DNA of 64,000 bases from JAJRXR01 sp041402005. Its GTDB lineage: Bacteria; Planctomycetota; Phycisphaerae; Phycisphaerales; UBA1924. The stretch covers positions 310,001-374,000 of the forward strand of contig JAWKTB010000005.1 of NCBI GenBank assembly GCA_041402005.1. The letters run 5' to 3'. Below, piece after piece: positions 51,521 to 59,749 of this stretch; the stretch's first letter is position 1; every line of letters begins with the position of its first letter. The position numbers and the translations under genes are program-made. The notes beneath the pieces are model-generated. The model worked only from the letters and a program-made list of their open reading frames with translations. It did not search any database and was not told where the DNA came from.

Positions 51521-52195
51521 ATGGCGCCCCAGGGACGGACACTCATCCTCAGCGACGGCGGCCTCACCAGCCTGCTCGCCGCAGCCATCGTCGGCGACGA
51601 GGACGGGCGGCGCGCCCGCGACCGCGACGTCTCCGCCGAGCGCAGCCTCCTCTGGGCGTGCGGGACCTCCGGGGACCTCGACCCGGTGTGCGCCCAAGCC
51701 GCGGCTCAGCACGCGCAGATCTTCTCGCTCGAGTACGTTCCCCCGATCGAGTTCGGCGGGGCGGCGGCGGCGATCCTGGGCCTGCGGGGCGAGGTCGAGA
51801 CGATGACCCTCGTCCGGGCGTGCTACCTCGCCGCCGCCAGGGGCGCCAGGCGTGTGCTCTGGCCCGTGCAGCTTCCCCGCACGGGTGGGCGCGACGGCGA
51901 CCTCGACCAGATGTCCCGCGCCATCGACCGGGCCCTGCTCGTCTCACGCCTCGTCTCGATCGACGAGGCGGACATTGGCGTGCCCGAGGTGACGATCGAG
52001 ACGCCCTTCGTCGACCTCGACGACGATCAGATCTCCGACCTGGCGCTCGATATGGAACTGCCGATCGAGGCGTGCTGGTGGTCGGGGGGGTACGGGCAGG
52101 CGCCCGGCTCGGCCCGCGAGCGGGAGCGCTGGCTCCCCCTGCTGGGCGGGGAGTCGCTGGCGACGAACCCGAGCGGGCGGACCGCCAGCGTCTGA
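51521..52195 (+). CDS. degenerate QueC/PP-loop-like protein
   Basis: Protein of 224 residues with the overall layout of 7-cyano-7-deazaguanine synthase-like PP-loop proteins: an N-terminal strand and loop LILSDGGLTSLLAAAIV where a functional PP-loop would read SGGxDS, a middle HAQIFSLEYVPPIEFGG region, and a C-terminal LPIEACWWSGG where QueC has a Cys-containing zinc site that is absent here. It is therefore probably not an active QueC. The family relation is by pattern only and may be wrong. A TTG at 51503 is an alternative start. Confidence 0.45.
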   Translation: MAPQGRTLILSDGGLTSLLAAAIVGDEDGRRARDRDVSAERSLLWACGTSGDLDPVCAQAAAQHAQIFSLEYVPPIEFGGAAAAILGLRGEVETMTLVRACYLAAARGARRVLWPVQLPRTGGRDGDLDQMSRAIDRALLVSRLVSIDEADIGVPEVTIETPFVDLDDDQISDLALDMELPIEACWWSGGYGQAPGSARERERWLPLLGGESLATNPSGRTASV

Positions 52196-52212
52196 GGCTC
52201 GGACGCGGTTCC

Positions 52213-52218
52213 TAGACT
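52213..52218 (+). promoter_or_regulatory. putative leaderless -10 box TAGACT
   Basis: TAGACT lies 7 nt before the proS ATG at 52226, followed by CCGCCCC, almost identical to the element before the arginase-family gene. Confidence 0.45.
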
Positions 52219-52225
52219 CCGCCCC

Positions 52226-54073
52226 ATGACCCAGGCGACGAGCCCAGTGACGACGACGAGGCGCGGCGACATCCAGCGCTGGACGCGGACGTTGATCCCC
52301 ACCGCCCGCGAGGCGCCCGCGGACGCCGAGGTCCCAAGCCACCGCCTGCTCGTCCGCGCCGGGTGCATCCGTCGTCTGGCCGCGGGGGTGTACGACTACC
52401 TGCCCCTGGGCTGGCGGGTGCTACGCAAGATATCCCAGATCGTGCGCGAGGAGATGGACGCGGCGGGGGCCTCCGAACTGCTCCTGCCCGCCCTGTGCCC
52501 GACGGAACTGCTCAAGGAGACCGGGCGGGCCGACGACTACGGCGACCTGCTCTTCCGCTTCAACGATCGACACGGGCGCGATTCCTACCTCGGCCCGACG
52601 CACGAGGAGGTCATCACGGAGCTCGCCCGCTCGGCGATCACCAGCTACAAGCAGCTCCCCCTGAGCCTCTACCAGATCCAGACCAAGTACCGCGACGAGT
52701 TCCGCCCGCGCGCCGGGCTGCTCCGCGGGCGCGAGTTCCTGATGAAGGACGCGTACTCGTTCCACCTCTCGATCGAGGGCCCCGGAGGGCTCAACGAGGG
52801 GTACGACGCGATGTACGACGCGTACGTCCGCATCTTCTCCCGGTGCGGGCTCGACTTCTCCGTCGTCGAGGCGGAGGCGGGGCCCATCGGCGGCTCGGCC
52901 AGCCACGAGTTCATGGTCAACTGTGAGACCGGTGAGGACACCATCCTCGTCTGCCCCGAGTCGGGGTACGCCGCCAACGTCGAGAAGTGCGAGATCGGCG
53001 AGCGCCCCGCGCCCGCCCAGGGCTGGTTCGCCGGCGAGCCCTCGGGAGACCTGGAAGAGGTCCACACGCCCGACTGCCCAGGCATCGAGGACGTGTGCGC
53101 CCTGCTCAAGGTCAAGCCCAGGCACATGCTCAAGACGGTCGTCTTCGAGGGCGCCGGCGGGAACGCCCGCTGGGTCGTCGCGGTCGTCCGGGGCGACCAG
53201 GAGGTCAACGAGGGCAAGGTCCGCGATGAGGTGGGGGGTCCCGTCAAGCTCGCCGACGCGGAGGCCGCCAAGAAAGCCGGCTTCGCGATCGGGTACGTCT
53301 CGCCCCGGGCGGTGAAGCTCGACGGCGTGCTCATGCTCGTGGACCCAGACGCCGCGATCGGGATCGACGCCGAGAAGGCCAAGCCCATGTACTGGGTCAC
53401 CGGCGCCGACAAGAAGGACTATCACGTCAAGCACTTCAACTGGGTCCGCGACCTGGGCGTCGATCCGGCGTCCGCCACGAACATCCGCGTCGCCAGCATC
53501 CGCAACGCGGCGGCGGGGGACCCCTCTCCACGGGCCAAGGGGGCCAGGCTCGAGGCCAGGCGCGGCATCGAGGTCGGGCACATCTTCAAGCTCGGCGCCA
53601 AGTACTCCGACGCCATGGGCTTCGCCGTCATGGACGAGAAGCAGCAGCGTCAGAGCGTGATCATGGGGTGCTACGGCATCGGGGTCTCGCGGACCCTGGC
53701 CGCCTGCGTCGAGATGAGCCACGACGAGAACGGGATCATCTGGCCGCCGGCGATGGCGCCCTACCACGTGCTGATCACCCTCATGAAGCCGGACGAGGCG
53801 TCCCACGTCGAGGCGGGCGAGCGGATCGCGGACGAGCTGGCGGCCCGGGGGCTGGACGTGCTGATCGACGACCGGGCCGAGCGGGCGGGCGTCAAGTTCA
53901 ACGACGCGGACCTGATCGGGATCCCGGTCCGCCTGACCGTCGGGGAGAAGGCCCTGGCGGAAGGGGGGGTGGAGTTCAAGGCGCGGACCGAGACCGGCAA
54001 GGGGCGGGTGGTCCCACTGGGCGAGGTCGCCGACCGGTGCCTCGAGGCGGCCGGGGGCGGCTCGGGCGGCTGA
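52226..54073 (+). CDS. proS: prolyl-tRNA synthetase
   Basis: Class II aminoacyl-tRNA synthetase of 615 residues that charges tRNA-Pro. Class II motifs include GVYDYLPLGWRV, FRPRAGLLRGREFLMKDAYSF and GCYGIGVSRTLAA. An inserted editing (INS) domain (about 235-400), which clears mischarged Ala-tRNA, is present (KPRHMLKTVVFEG, GFAIGYVSPRAV), as in the bacterial long form. The C-terminal anticodon-binding domain (about 510-600) contains DVLIDDRAERAGVKFNDADL. It is preceded by a leaderless-type box. Confidence 0.96.
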   Translation: MTQATSPVTTTRRGDIQRWTRTLIPTAREAPADAEVPSHRLLVRAGCIRRLAAGVYDYLPLGWRVLRKISQIVREEMDAAGASELLLPALCPTELLKETGRADDYGDLLFRFNDRHGRDSYLGPTHEEVITELARSAITSYKQLPLSLYQIQTKYRDEFRPRAGLLRGREFLMKDAYSFHLSIEGPGGLNEGYDAMYDAYVRIFSRCGLDFSVVEAEAGPIGGSASHEFMVNCETGEDTILVCPESGYAANVEKCEIGERPAPAQGWFAGEPSGDLEEVHTPDCPGIEDVCALLKVKPRHMLKTVVFEGAGGNARWVVAVVRGDQEVNEGKVRDEVGGPVKLADAEAAKKAGFAIGYVSPRAVKLDGVLMLVDPDAAIGIDAEKAKPMYWVTGADKKDYHVKHFNWVRDLGVDPASATNIRVASIRNAAAGDPSPRAKGARLEARRGIEVGHIFKLGAKYSDAMGFAVMDEKQQRQSVIMGCYGIGVSRTLAACVEMSHDENGIIWPPAMAPYHVLITLMKPDEASHVEAGERIADELAARGLDVLIDDRAERAGVKFNDADLIGIPVRLTVGEKALAEGGVEFKARTETGKGRVVPLGEVADRCLEAAGGGSGG

Positions 54074-54187
54074 AGTTTTCTTTCGCACCCCGGGCCATCT
54101 CGTGGCGCGGAGCGCCCTGACCGATATACGCTCCAGCGGTCGGATCGGGCGGTGTCGCGTCGACGCCTCGCCCAGTTCGGCATGCGG

Positions 54188-54205
54188 CGCCCGGAACTCC
54201 GGGCG
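54188..54205 (+). promoter_or_regulatory. hairpin in the 5' leader of the double acyltransferase gene
   Basis: CGCCCGGA / TCCGGGCG with a 2-nt centre (8 bp, effectively a 7-bp stem with a 4-nt loop), in the 168-nt gap after proS. A possible -10 box TACGCT at 54127-54132 would put the hairpin in the leader of the next gene. It could also end the proS transcript. Confidence 0.35.
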
Positions 54206-54241
54206 TGACACATCGGAGGGGGCCACTCCCGAACGGCTCGC

Positions 54242-55822
54242 ATGGACGACGAACCTCCCCTTTCGCCACCCGGCCTCCAACCGGTCACGATCGATGACAA
54301 GCCCGTCTTCGACGACGCGTTCGGTCGTCTGCGCGATCCGATCTCCGACTACACCTTCGCCAGCACGTTCATGTGGTCGGGCGCCCTGCGCCTGTTCTGG
54401 GCGACGATCGAGCGCCACGTCTGCGTCTTCGCCAACTCGACCGGCGACCTGACCATGCTGATCCCGCCGATCACGCAGGGCGGGGCGAGCGACGCCGACC
54501 TGGCCAGATGTCTCTCGGGCTGCTTCGAGATCATGGACGCGTACAACGAGCAGGTCGCCGACCGCTCTCGCTCGCGGATCGAGTACGTCTCCGACGAGAT
54601 GCTCGAGCAGATCAACGCCGCAACGCCCCTGACCTTGTCGGCGACCCCAATCTGGAGCGACTACGTCTACTCGACCGAGCGGATGATCGACCTGGCGGGT
54701 GGGGCGTACAAGTCCAAGCGGCACGGGCGGTCGAAGTTCATCAACTCCTTCCCGGACCACCGGACGGAGCCTCTCGAGGCGCGACACGTGGGGGCGTGCC
54801 TGGCCCTGCTCGATACGTGGGCCACGCACGCCGACCAGACGCACGAGGGTGAGGTGACCGAGGAGGACACCGCGACCGCGACGCTCCGTGCCCGTGACCG
54901 GGGCGCGACCGCCAGGGCGCTCGAGTCGCACGAGGCGCTGGGTCTGACCGGCATGACCCTCTGGGTTGGCGACCGCCTCGTCGGCTTCACGCTCGGCGAG
55001 CGCCTCGGCGCCGACCAGGCGTGCGTGCTGGTCGAGAAGACCGACCCCGAGTTCACCGGCGCGCCCCAGTTCATCTTCTCGGAGTTCTGCCGCCAGTTCT
55101 GGTCGGAGCGACCCCTCGTCAACGTCGGCGACGACTGGGGCATCCCGGGCCTGCGGTACACGAAGCAGTCGTACCGCCCGGTGCGGTTGATGAGCAAGTA
55201 CGTCCTGACCGCCGCGCCGGCGGTGCTGCCCCTGGAGGACACGCTCGTGTCCCTGCCCTCGCGCAACCCACCCCACATGATCGCGGACGCGCCGGCACAC
55301 GCCGCCGAGCCCACCGCCGGCTTCACCATCCGTCGTGGGGCGCCGACGGACGTCGATGCCCTCTTCGAGATCGAGCGGGCCGCGTTCAGCGTCGACAAGA
55401 CGAGCTTCACCAAGCGCCAGATCCGGGCCCTGCTGACCAACCCGCGGGCGATCGCCCTGGTCGCGGCGGACGCCCAGGACCGACCGATCGGCTGGGCGGT
55501 CGGCCTGACCCGCCGACACGTGCACCCCAGGAGCCGGGCCTCGACGAAGTCGGCGAGGCTGTACACAGTCGCCGTCGACGAGGTATCCAGGGGGCGGGGC
55601 GTCGGACGAGCGCTCGCCGAGCGGGCGATCGAGGAGTTCCGTGCGATCGGCGCCCGCCGAGCGTTCCTCGAGGTCAGGACGACCAACACCCCGGCGATCA
55701 CGCTCTACGAAAAGCTCGGCTTCACCCCCCGCCAGGCCCTCAAAGACTACTACGGCGAGGGCAAGGACGGCGTGAGAATGGCCCTGCCCCTGGTCGAGGC
55801 GCCAACGCCAATGCCGGCCTGA
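54242..55822 (+). CDS. DUF2156 acyltransferase fused to a GNAT N-acetyltransferase
   Basis: Protein of 526 residues with two GNAT-type halves. Residues about 15-325 match DUF2156/LPG-synthase C-terminal proteins (DYVYSTERMIDLAGGAYKSK, VGDRLVGFTLGERLG, VNVGDDWGIPGLRYTKQSY), a group including aminoacyl-lipid transferases. Residues about 360-515 are a RimI-like N-acetyltransferase (IRRGAPTDVDALFEIERAAF, VSRGRGVGRALAERA as acetyl-CoA loop, YEKLGFTPR). The two domains usually occur apart; here a short linker of about 30 residues joins them. The substrate is unknown. Confidence 0.75.
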   Translation: MDDEPPLSPPGLQPVTIDDKPVFDDAFGRLRDPISDYTFASTFMWSGALRLFWATIERHVCVFANSTGDLTMLIPPITQGGASDADLARCLSGCFEIMDAYNEQVADRSRSRIEYVSDEMLEQINAATPLTLSATPIWSDYVYSTERMIDLAGGAYKSKRHGRSKFINSFPDHRTEPLEARHVGACLALLDTWATHADQTHEGEVTEEDTATATLRARDRGATARALESHEALGLTGMTLWVGDRLVGFTLGERLGADQACVLVEKTDPEFTGAPQFIFSEFCRQFWSERPLVNVGDDWGIPGLRYTKQSYRPVRLMSKYVLTAAPAVLPLEDTLVSLPSRNPPHMIADAPAHAAEPTAGFTIRRGAPTDVDALFEIERAAFSVDKTSFTKRQIRALLTNPRAIALVAADAQDRPIGWAVGLTRRHVHPRSRASTKSARLYTVAVDEVSRGRGVGRALAERAIEEFRAIGARRAFLEVRTTNTPAITLYEKLGFTPRQALKDYYGEGKDGVRMALPLVEAPTPMPA

Positions 55823-55855
55823 TCGGCCCTGTCACGCTCGCAGGCTGCGTCGAGT

Positions 55856-55923
55856 TTTACAGAACATGTATTATCGGACCATGGACGTCCTGGGCGGGAC
55901 CGGAGGCCTCCCCGATGGGGAGG
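55856..55923 (+). promoter_or_regulatory. AT-rich patch and hairpin before hutH
   Basis: TTTTACAGAACATGTATTAT at 55856-55875 is unusually AT-rich for this sequence and contains the palindrome ACATGT. It is followed by a perfect 7-bp hairpin CCTCCCC / GGGGAGG with a 3-nt loop (55907-55923). It is a candidate promoter and control region for the hut genes. Confidence 0.35.
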
Positions 55924-55975
55924 AGTGCTCCCCGGCTTGCCTCCGGGGGCGGACGCGCCCAAGCTCTGCCACGCC

Positions 55976-57502
55976 GTGACCACTTCCTCACCAGTCCAGC
56001 TTGATGGCTCGCCGCTCACGCCCGGGCAGGTGGTCCGAGTGGCGAGGCAGGGCGCCAGGGTCGAGCTGGGCCCCGCGGCTCGCCCCGGGATCGAGGCGTC
56101 ACGGCGGGCGATCGAAGGGGCCCTAGGCGACGCCGAGCCACACTACGGGATCAACACCGGCTTCGGCTCACTGTCCAGGAAGCGGATCGGCGACGAGGAA
56201 CTGCACGAGCTGCAGCGGAACCTCGTCCGGTCGCACGCGGCCGGGGTCGGGGAACCCCTGCCCGAAGACATCGTCCGGGCGATGCTCCTGATCCTGGCGG
56301 CGTCGCTGGCGCGCGGGCGCTCGGGGGTGCGCGTCGAGCTCGTCGAATCGATCGTCGCGATGCTCAACGCGGGGGTGACGCCGATCGTGCCCGAGATCGG
56401 GTCTGTCGGGGCGTCGGGGGACCTCGCGCCCCTGTCGCACGCGGCGCTCGTCCTGATCGGCGAGGGAGAGGCGACGCACAAGAGCGAGCGGATCGCGGGC
56501 GGAGAAGCACTGCGCCGCGCCGGGCTGAAACCGATCACACTCGAGGCGAAAGAGGGCCTGGCCCTCATCAACGGCACGCACCTGATGAGCGCACGACTCG
56601 CGCTGATCTGGGCGGACCTCGGGCGGGTGTTCGACGCGGCCGTGATCGCGACGGCGATGTCGATCGACGCCTGCCGCGGGACGGACGAGTTCCTCGACCC
56701 GCGCGTGTACGAAGCCCGCAACCAACCCGGGCCGGCGGAGGTCGCCGAGCGTCTGCGGGCGCTGCTGGCGGGAAGCCAGATCCTGCCGAGCCACGCGGAG
56801 AACGACCCGAGGGTGCAGGACCCCTACTCGATCCGGTGTGCTCCAATCGTGCTCGGAAGCGTCTCGGACTCGCTGCGAGGCGTCGAGCGGGCGCTGGTCG
56901 CGGAGTTGGGCGCCGTCACGGACAACCCACTGGTGTTCCCGGGCGCCGATGGCGGCGACATCGTTTCCGCCGGCAACTTCCACGGCATGCCCCTGGCGAT
57001 TCCGCTCGACACCCTGGCGATCGGGCTGGCGCACGTCGCGGGGATCTCGGAACGACGCGTCTACCACATGCTCTCCGCCTTCGACGAGGAGGCGCACCTG
57101 CCCCCCTATCTGAGCCCGGGACCCGGGCTGCACTCGGGGCTGATGATCGCGCAGTACACCGCCGCGGCCCTGTGCAACGAGATCGTCACGCTCGCGACAC
57201 CGGCGAGCGTGTACAACGTCACGACCAGCGCCGGCATGGAGGACTACAACTCCTACGGCCCGCGTGCGGCGGCCAAGGCGGCCCGCTCACTCGACCTGAC
57301 ACGCCGCGTCATCGCGATCGAGCTCGTCTGCGCGGCGCAGGGCATCGAGTTCCACCGCACGCTGCGTTCCGGGGCGATGGTCGAGGCGGCGATCGAAACC
57401 ATCCGCCGCGTCGTGCCCACTTTGCACGCGGACCGCCCGCCCTCGCCGGACATCGAGGCGGTGGCGGCGCTCATCGCGGACGGCGCGTTCTCGCCGGCGT
57501 GA
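55976..57502 (+). CDS. hutH: histidine ammonia-lyase
   Basis: First enzyme of histidine breakdown, removing ammonia to give urocanate. It has 508 residues from the GTG at 55976, which aligns with the normal family start; a GTG at 55925 would add 17 residues without support. The self-made MIO cofactor comes from Ala146-Ser147-Gly148 in GSVGASGDLAPLSH. HYGINTGFGSLS, SAGNFHGMPLAI and TSAGMEDYNSYG are further family signatures. The other hut genes follow, with one opposite-strand gene between hutH and hutU. Confidence 0.93.
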   Translation: MTTSSPVQLDGSPLTPGQVVRVARQGARVELGPAARPGIEASRRAIEGALGDAEPHYGINTGFGSLSRKRIGDEELHELQRNLVRSHAAGVGEPLPEDIVRAMLLILAASLARGRSGVRVELVESIVAMLNAGVTPIVPEIGSVGASGDLAPLSHAALVLIGEGEATHKSERIAGGEALRRAGLKPITLEAKEGLALINGTHLMSARLALIWADLGRVFDAAVIATAMSIDACRGTDEFLDPRVYEARNQPGPAEVAERLRALLAGSQILPSHAENDPRVQDPYSIRCAPIVLGSVSDSLRGVERALVAELGAVTDNPLVFPGADGGDIVSAGNFHGMPLAIPLDTLAIGLAHVAGISERRVYHMLSAFDEEAHLPPYLSPGPGLHSGLMIAQYTAAALCNEIVTLATPASVYNVTTSAGMEDYNSYGPRAAAKAARSLDLTRRVIAIELVCAAQGIEFHRTLRSGAMVEAAIETIRRVVPTLHADRPPSPDIEAVAALIADGAFSPA

Positions 57503-57518
57503 CCCCCCCACCGAGCGA

Positions 57519-59621
57519 CTAGAGATCCGGGATGCCCAGGGCCTCGCGCGCGCCGTCGTTCTTGGGCATGTTCAGGTAGTCCTCGAGCTCCCAGGTCGAG
57601 AGCAGCTCGACGTGGTTGTCGGCAAACCCGACGCTCGTCAGGTACCCGGTCTCGAGGAGCATGGCGCGGTCGATCGCGACGATCTGATCGGCCTCGTACG
57701 CGAACGCCTGTTCGCCCGGGAGGGCGAACCAGACGGCGATGTCCTGGCCGCCGTCGGAGGCAGGCCCGAAGGGCGACACGAGCATCTCGGGCGTGATGAT
57801 GCCCTCGTCGATGAGGACGTCGAACGACTCGGGCATGGCGTCGTTGTGGTTCGCGCCGTAGATGATGACGCCCTGCATGACCGCTCTGACGAGCGTGGCG
57901 CTCTTGACTTGACGCGCGGATTCCCTGGCCCTGGCGAGCGCGGGGAGTGCCATGCCGGCGCCGACCGCCGGGGCGATCAGGCCCTGCACATCGCTCAGCG
58001 ACGCCGTCGCGCTCGCGACGAGCACCAGGAACGAACGGTCGGCCGACATCCGCACCACGTAGTCGTCCCCCTCCCAGCTCGCGACCGTGCCCGAGGGGCG
58101 GACGCCTTCAACGAAGCTGGCGAAGGGCGGCATCAGCGACGTGGTCACGCGGTCGGGGCTGATCGGCGAGCGCGTCCCGTTCGCGATCGCGGAGGTGAGC
58201 AGGCTCGTCATGCCGTACCCGCGACGCGCGAGGCGGGGCGTGTCGGCGAACGTGATCGACGACGCGCCGGCCGCGGGCATCATCCCCCCCACCGCCTGCT
58301 GGAAGAGCGGGTTTTCGAGGACGGAGTGGGCCGGGTTGTCGAGCTGCGCGAGGGCGCCCTCGAGGCTGGTGGGCGAGGCGCCGACGACGAGCGTGCCGTG
58401 CGCCACCGCCCAGGACAGTTCGAGCGGGATCGGCAGGCCGGGCGTCGTCAGCGTGTACACCTCGACGCCGTTGTGCTCGCGCGAGGCGATCCGGAGGTAC
58501 CCGTTCGCCTCGTCGGCGGCGACGGCGTTGAACTTGTCCACGAGCTTCGCGTGGGCGTCGATGAAGGCGTCGGCATCCGCAAGCTCGGCGACCAGGATCG
58601 ACGAGAGCAGCCCCCCTCCCCCGGTTGAGTCGGACTGGTACACGAGCATCCTGGGGCCGAGGTTGTCGACGATCTGGGCCCGGACGTCGACGCCGAACTC
58701 CTCGCTCAACTCCCCGAGGACGTCAGCGCCGACGACGGCCTCGAACTGGGCGACCAGCGACTCGAGCGTGAACGGGAACGCGTACAGGCGGACCGTGTCC
58801 TCGGGCGCGGCCCGCAGGTGGGCAGGCATAAAGACGGTCTCGGGGTCGATCCCGCTGGAGGACATCGCCGCCTTGGCATTGATGATCCGAGTAACGCTCA
58901 GCAGGGCGTCGTCCGTGAAACCGGCGGCTGCCTGGATCGTCGGCGCGTCCGGGCCGACCCAGCCCGACCCCCCCACCGCCTGGGCGACGGTCGGGTCCTG
59001 CATCTGAAGAAACGGGAAGAGCATGCCGGTGATGGTGGCGAGATCCGCGCGCATGCTGAAGAAGGGCGTCGCCCCGGCGGGCAGGTCGTATCGCGGCACA
59101 TCAAGGGAGGCGGGATCCGTCTCCCCCATCGTCAGACAGGTCATGGCGGCGTCGCCCTCGCCGACGACGCGCAGGGAGGCTGGTCCCATGGGCGTCCCGA
59201 AGAGCGCGCCACCCGCGTCGTCCGCCTCGAAAGGCATGCCCGAGGCGGTCGCCAGCGCGAGGAGCCGGTCTCGCAGCGACGCCGCGCCCGCGTCGAGTGG
59301 TCGGCTGGAGAGCGCGACGGCGAACCCCGCCTCGTCGTCGGTCATCTGCACGCGTAGCGCCATCTCGCCCGTGAGCACGTCCCAACCCAAGCGGATCAGC
59401 TCCCCCTCTTCGGGCAGCATGTCCAGCTCGTGCTCGAGCTCACCCAGGCGGTCGCCGAGCAAGTGGATCGCGCCCATCGCGGCGGCGTCCTTGGGCGAAC
59501 TACTCCACGCGTCGAGCCCGGCGCAGTGGATTTCCAGCAATGGCTCCTGAGCGAGCGCCGGTGTGAGCGTGATCGATCCCAGGACGAGGGATGCGACAAA
59601 GGTTCGTGTCATGAGCGGCAT
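57519..59621 (-). CDS. secreted DUF3352-like protein with prepilin-like C-terminal segment
   Basis: Protein of 700 residues with a signal peptide (about 1-24, MPLMTRTFVASL...ALAQ). Residues about 30-540 have the repeated strand pattern and VVGASPTSLEGALAQL turn of DUF3352-type planctomycete proteins. Near 555-600 there is a LPALARARESARQ...VIIYGANHNDAMPE segment resembling the conserved part of planctomycete DUF1559/prepilin-like proteins, and the tail ends with VGFADNHVELL, like their H-x9-DG region. The function is unknown. It lies on the opposite strand between hutH and hutU. Confidence 0.6.
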   Translation of the reverse strand: MPLMTRTFVASLVLGSITLTPALAQEPLLEIHCAGLDAWSSSPKDAAAMGAIHLLGDRLGELEHELDMLPEEGELIRLGWDVLTGEMALRVQMTDDEAGFAVALSSRPLDAGAASLRDRLLALATASGMPFEADDAGGALFGTPMGPASLRVVGEGDAAMTCLTMGETDPASLDVPRYDLPAGATPFFSMRADLATITGMLFPFLQMQDPTVAQAVGGSGWVGPDAPTIQAAAGFTDDALLSVTRIINAKAAMSSSGIDPETVFMPAHLRAAPEDTVRLYAFPFTLESLVAQFEAVVGADVLGELSEEFGVDVRAQIVDNLGPRMLVYQSDSTGGGGLLSSILVAELADADAFIDAHAKLVDKFNAVAADEANGYLRIASREHNGVEVYTLTTPGLPIPLELSWAVAHGTLVVGASPTSLEGALAQLDNPAHSVLENPLFQQAVGGMMPAAGASSITFADTPRLARRGYGMTSLLTSAIANGTRSPISPDRVTTSLMPPFASFVEGVRPSGTVASWEGDDYVVRMSADRSFLVLVASATASLSDVQGLIAPAVGAGMALPALARARESARQVKSATLVRAVMQGVIIYGANHNDAMPESFDVLIDEGIITPEMLVSPFGPASDGGQDIAVWFALPGEQAFAYEADQIVAIDRAMLLETGYLTSVGFADNHVELLSTWELEDYLNMPKNDGAREALGIPDL

Positions 59622-59749
59622 GGCGAGGTTCTCCCCCAGTTTCGGCGTTCGTATCCTGCCGGACGCGTTCGGTCGGCGCGTAGTCTAGAGCGGACGGGGC
59701 GAGCGCGGTACGCTCTTGATATGGAGATCATGCCGGGACGGAGGTGGCG

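Noticed and set aside
51521..52195. A functional QueC for the queuosine pathway with tgt
   Set aside because: The PP-loop and the zinc-binding Cys residues needed for activity are absent, and the gene is 10 kb from tgt with unrelated neighbours.
55861..55875. LexA/SOS-type operator at the ACATGT palindrome
   Set aside because: The site does not match known LexA box spacing and lies before a metabolic gene; a single 6-nt palindrome is too little evidence.
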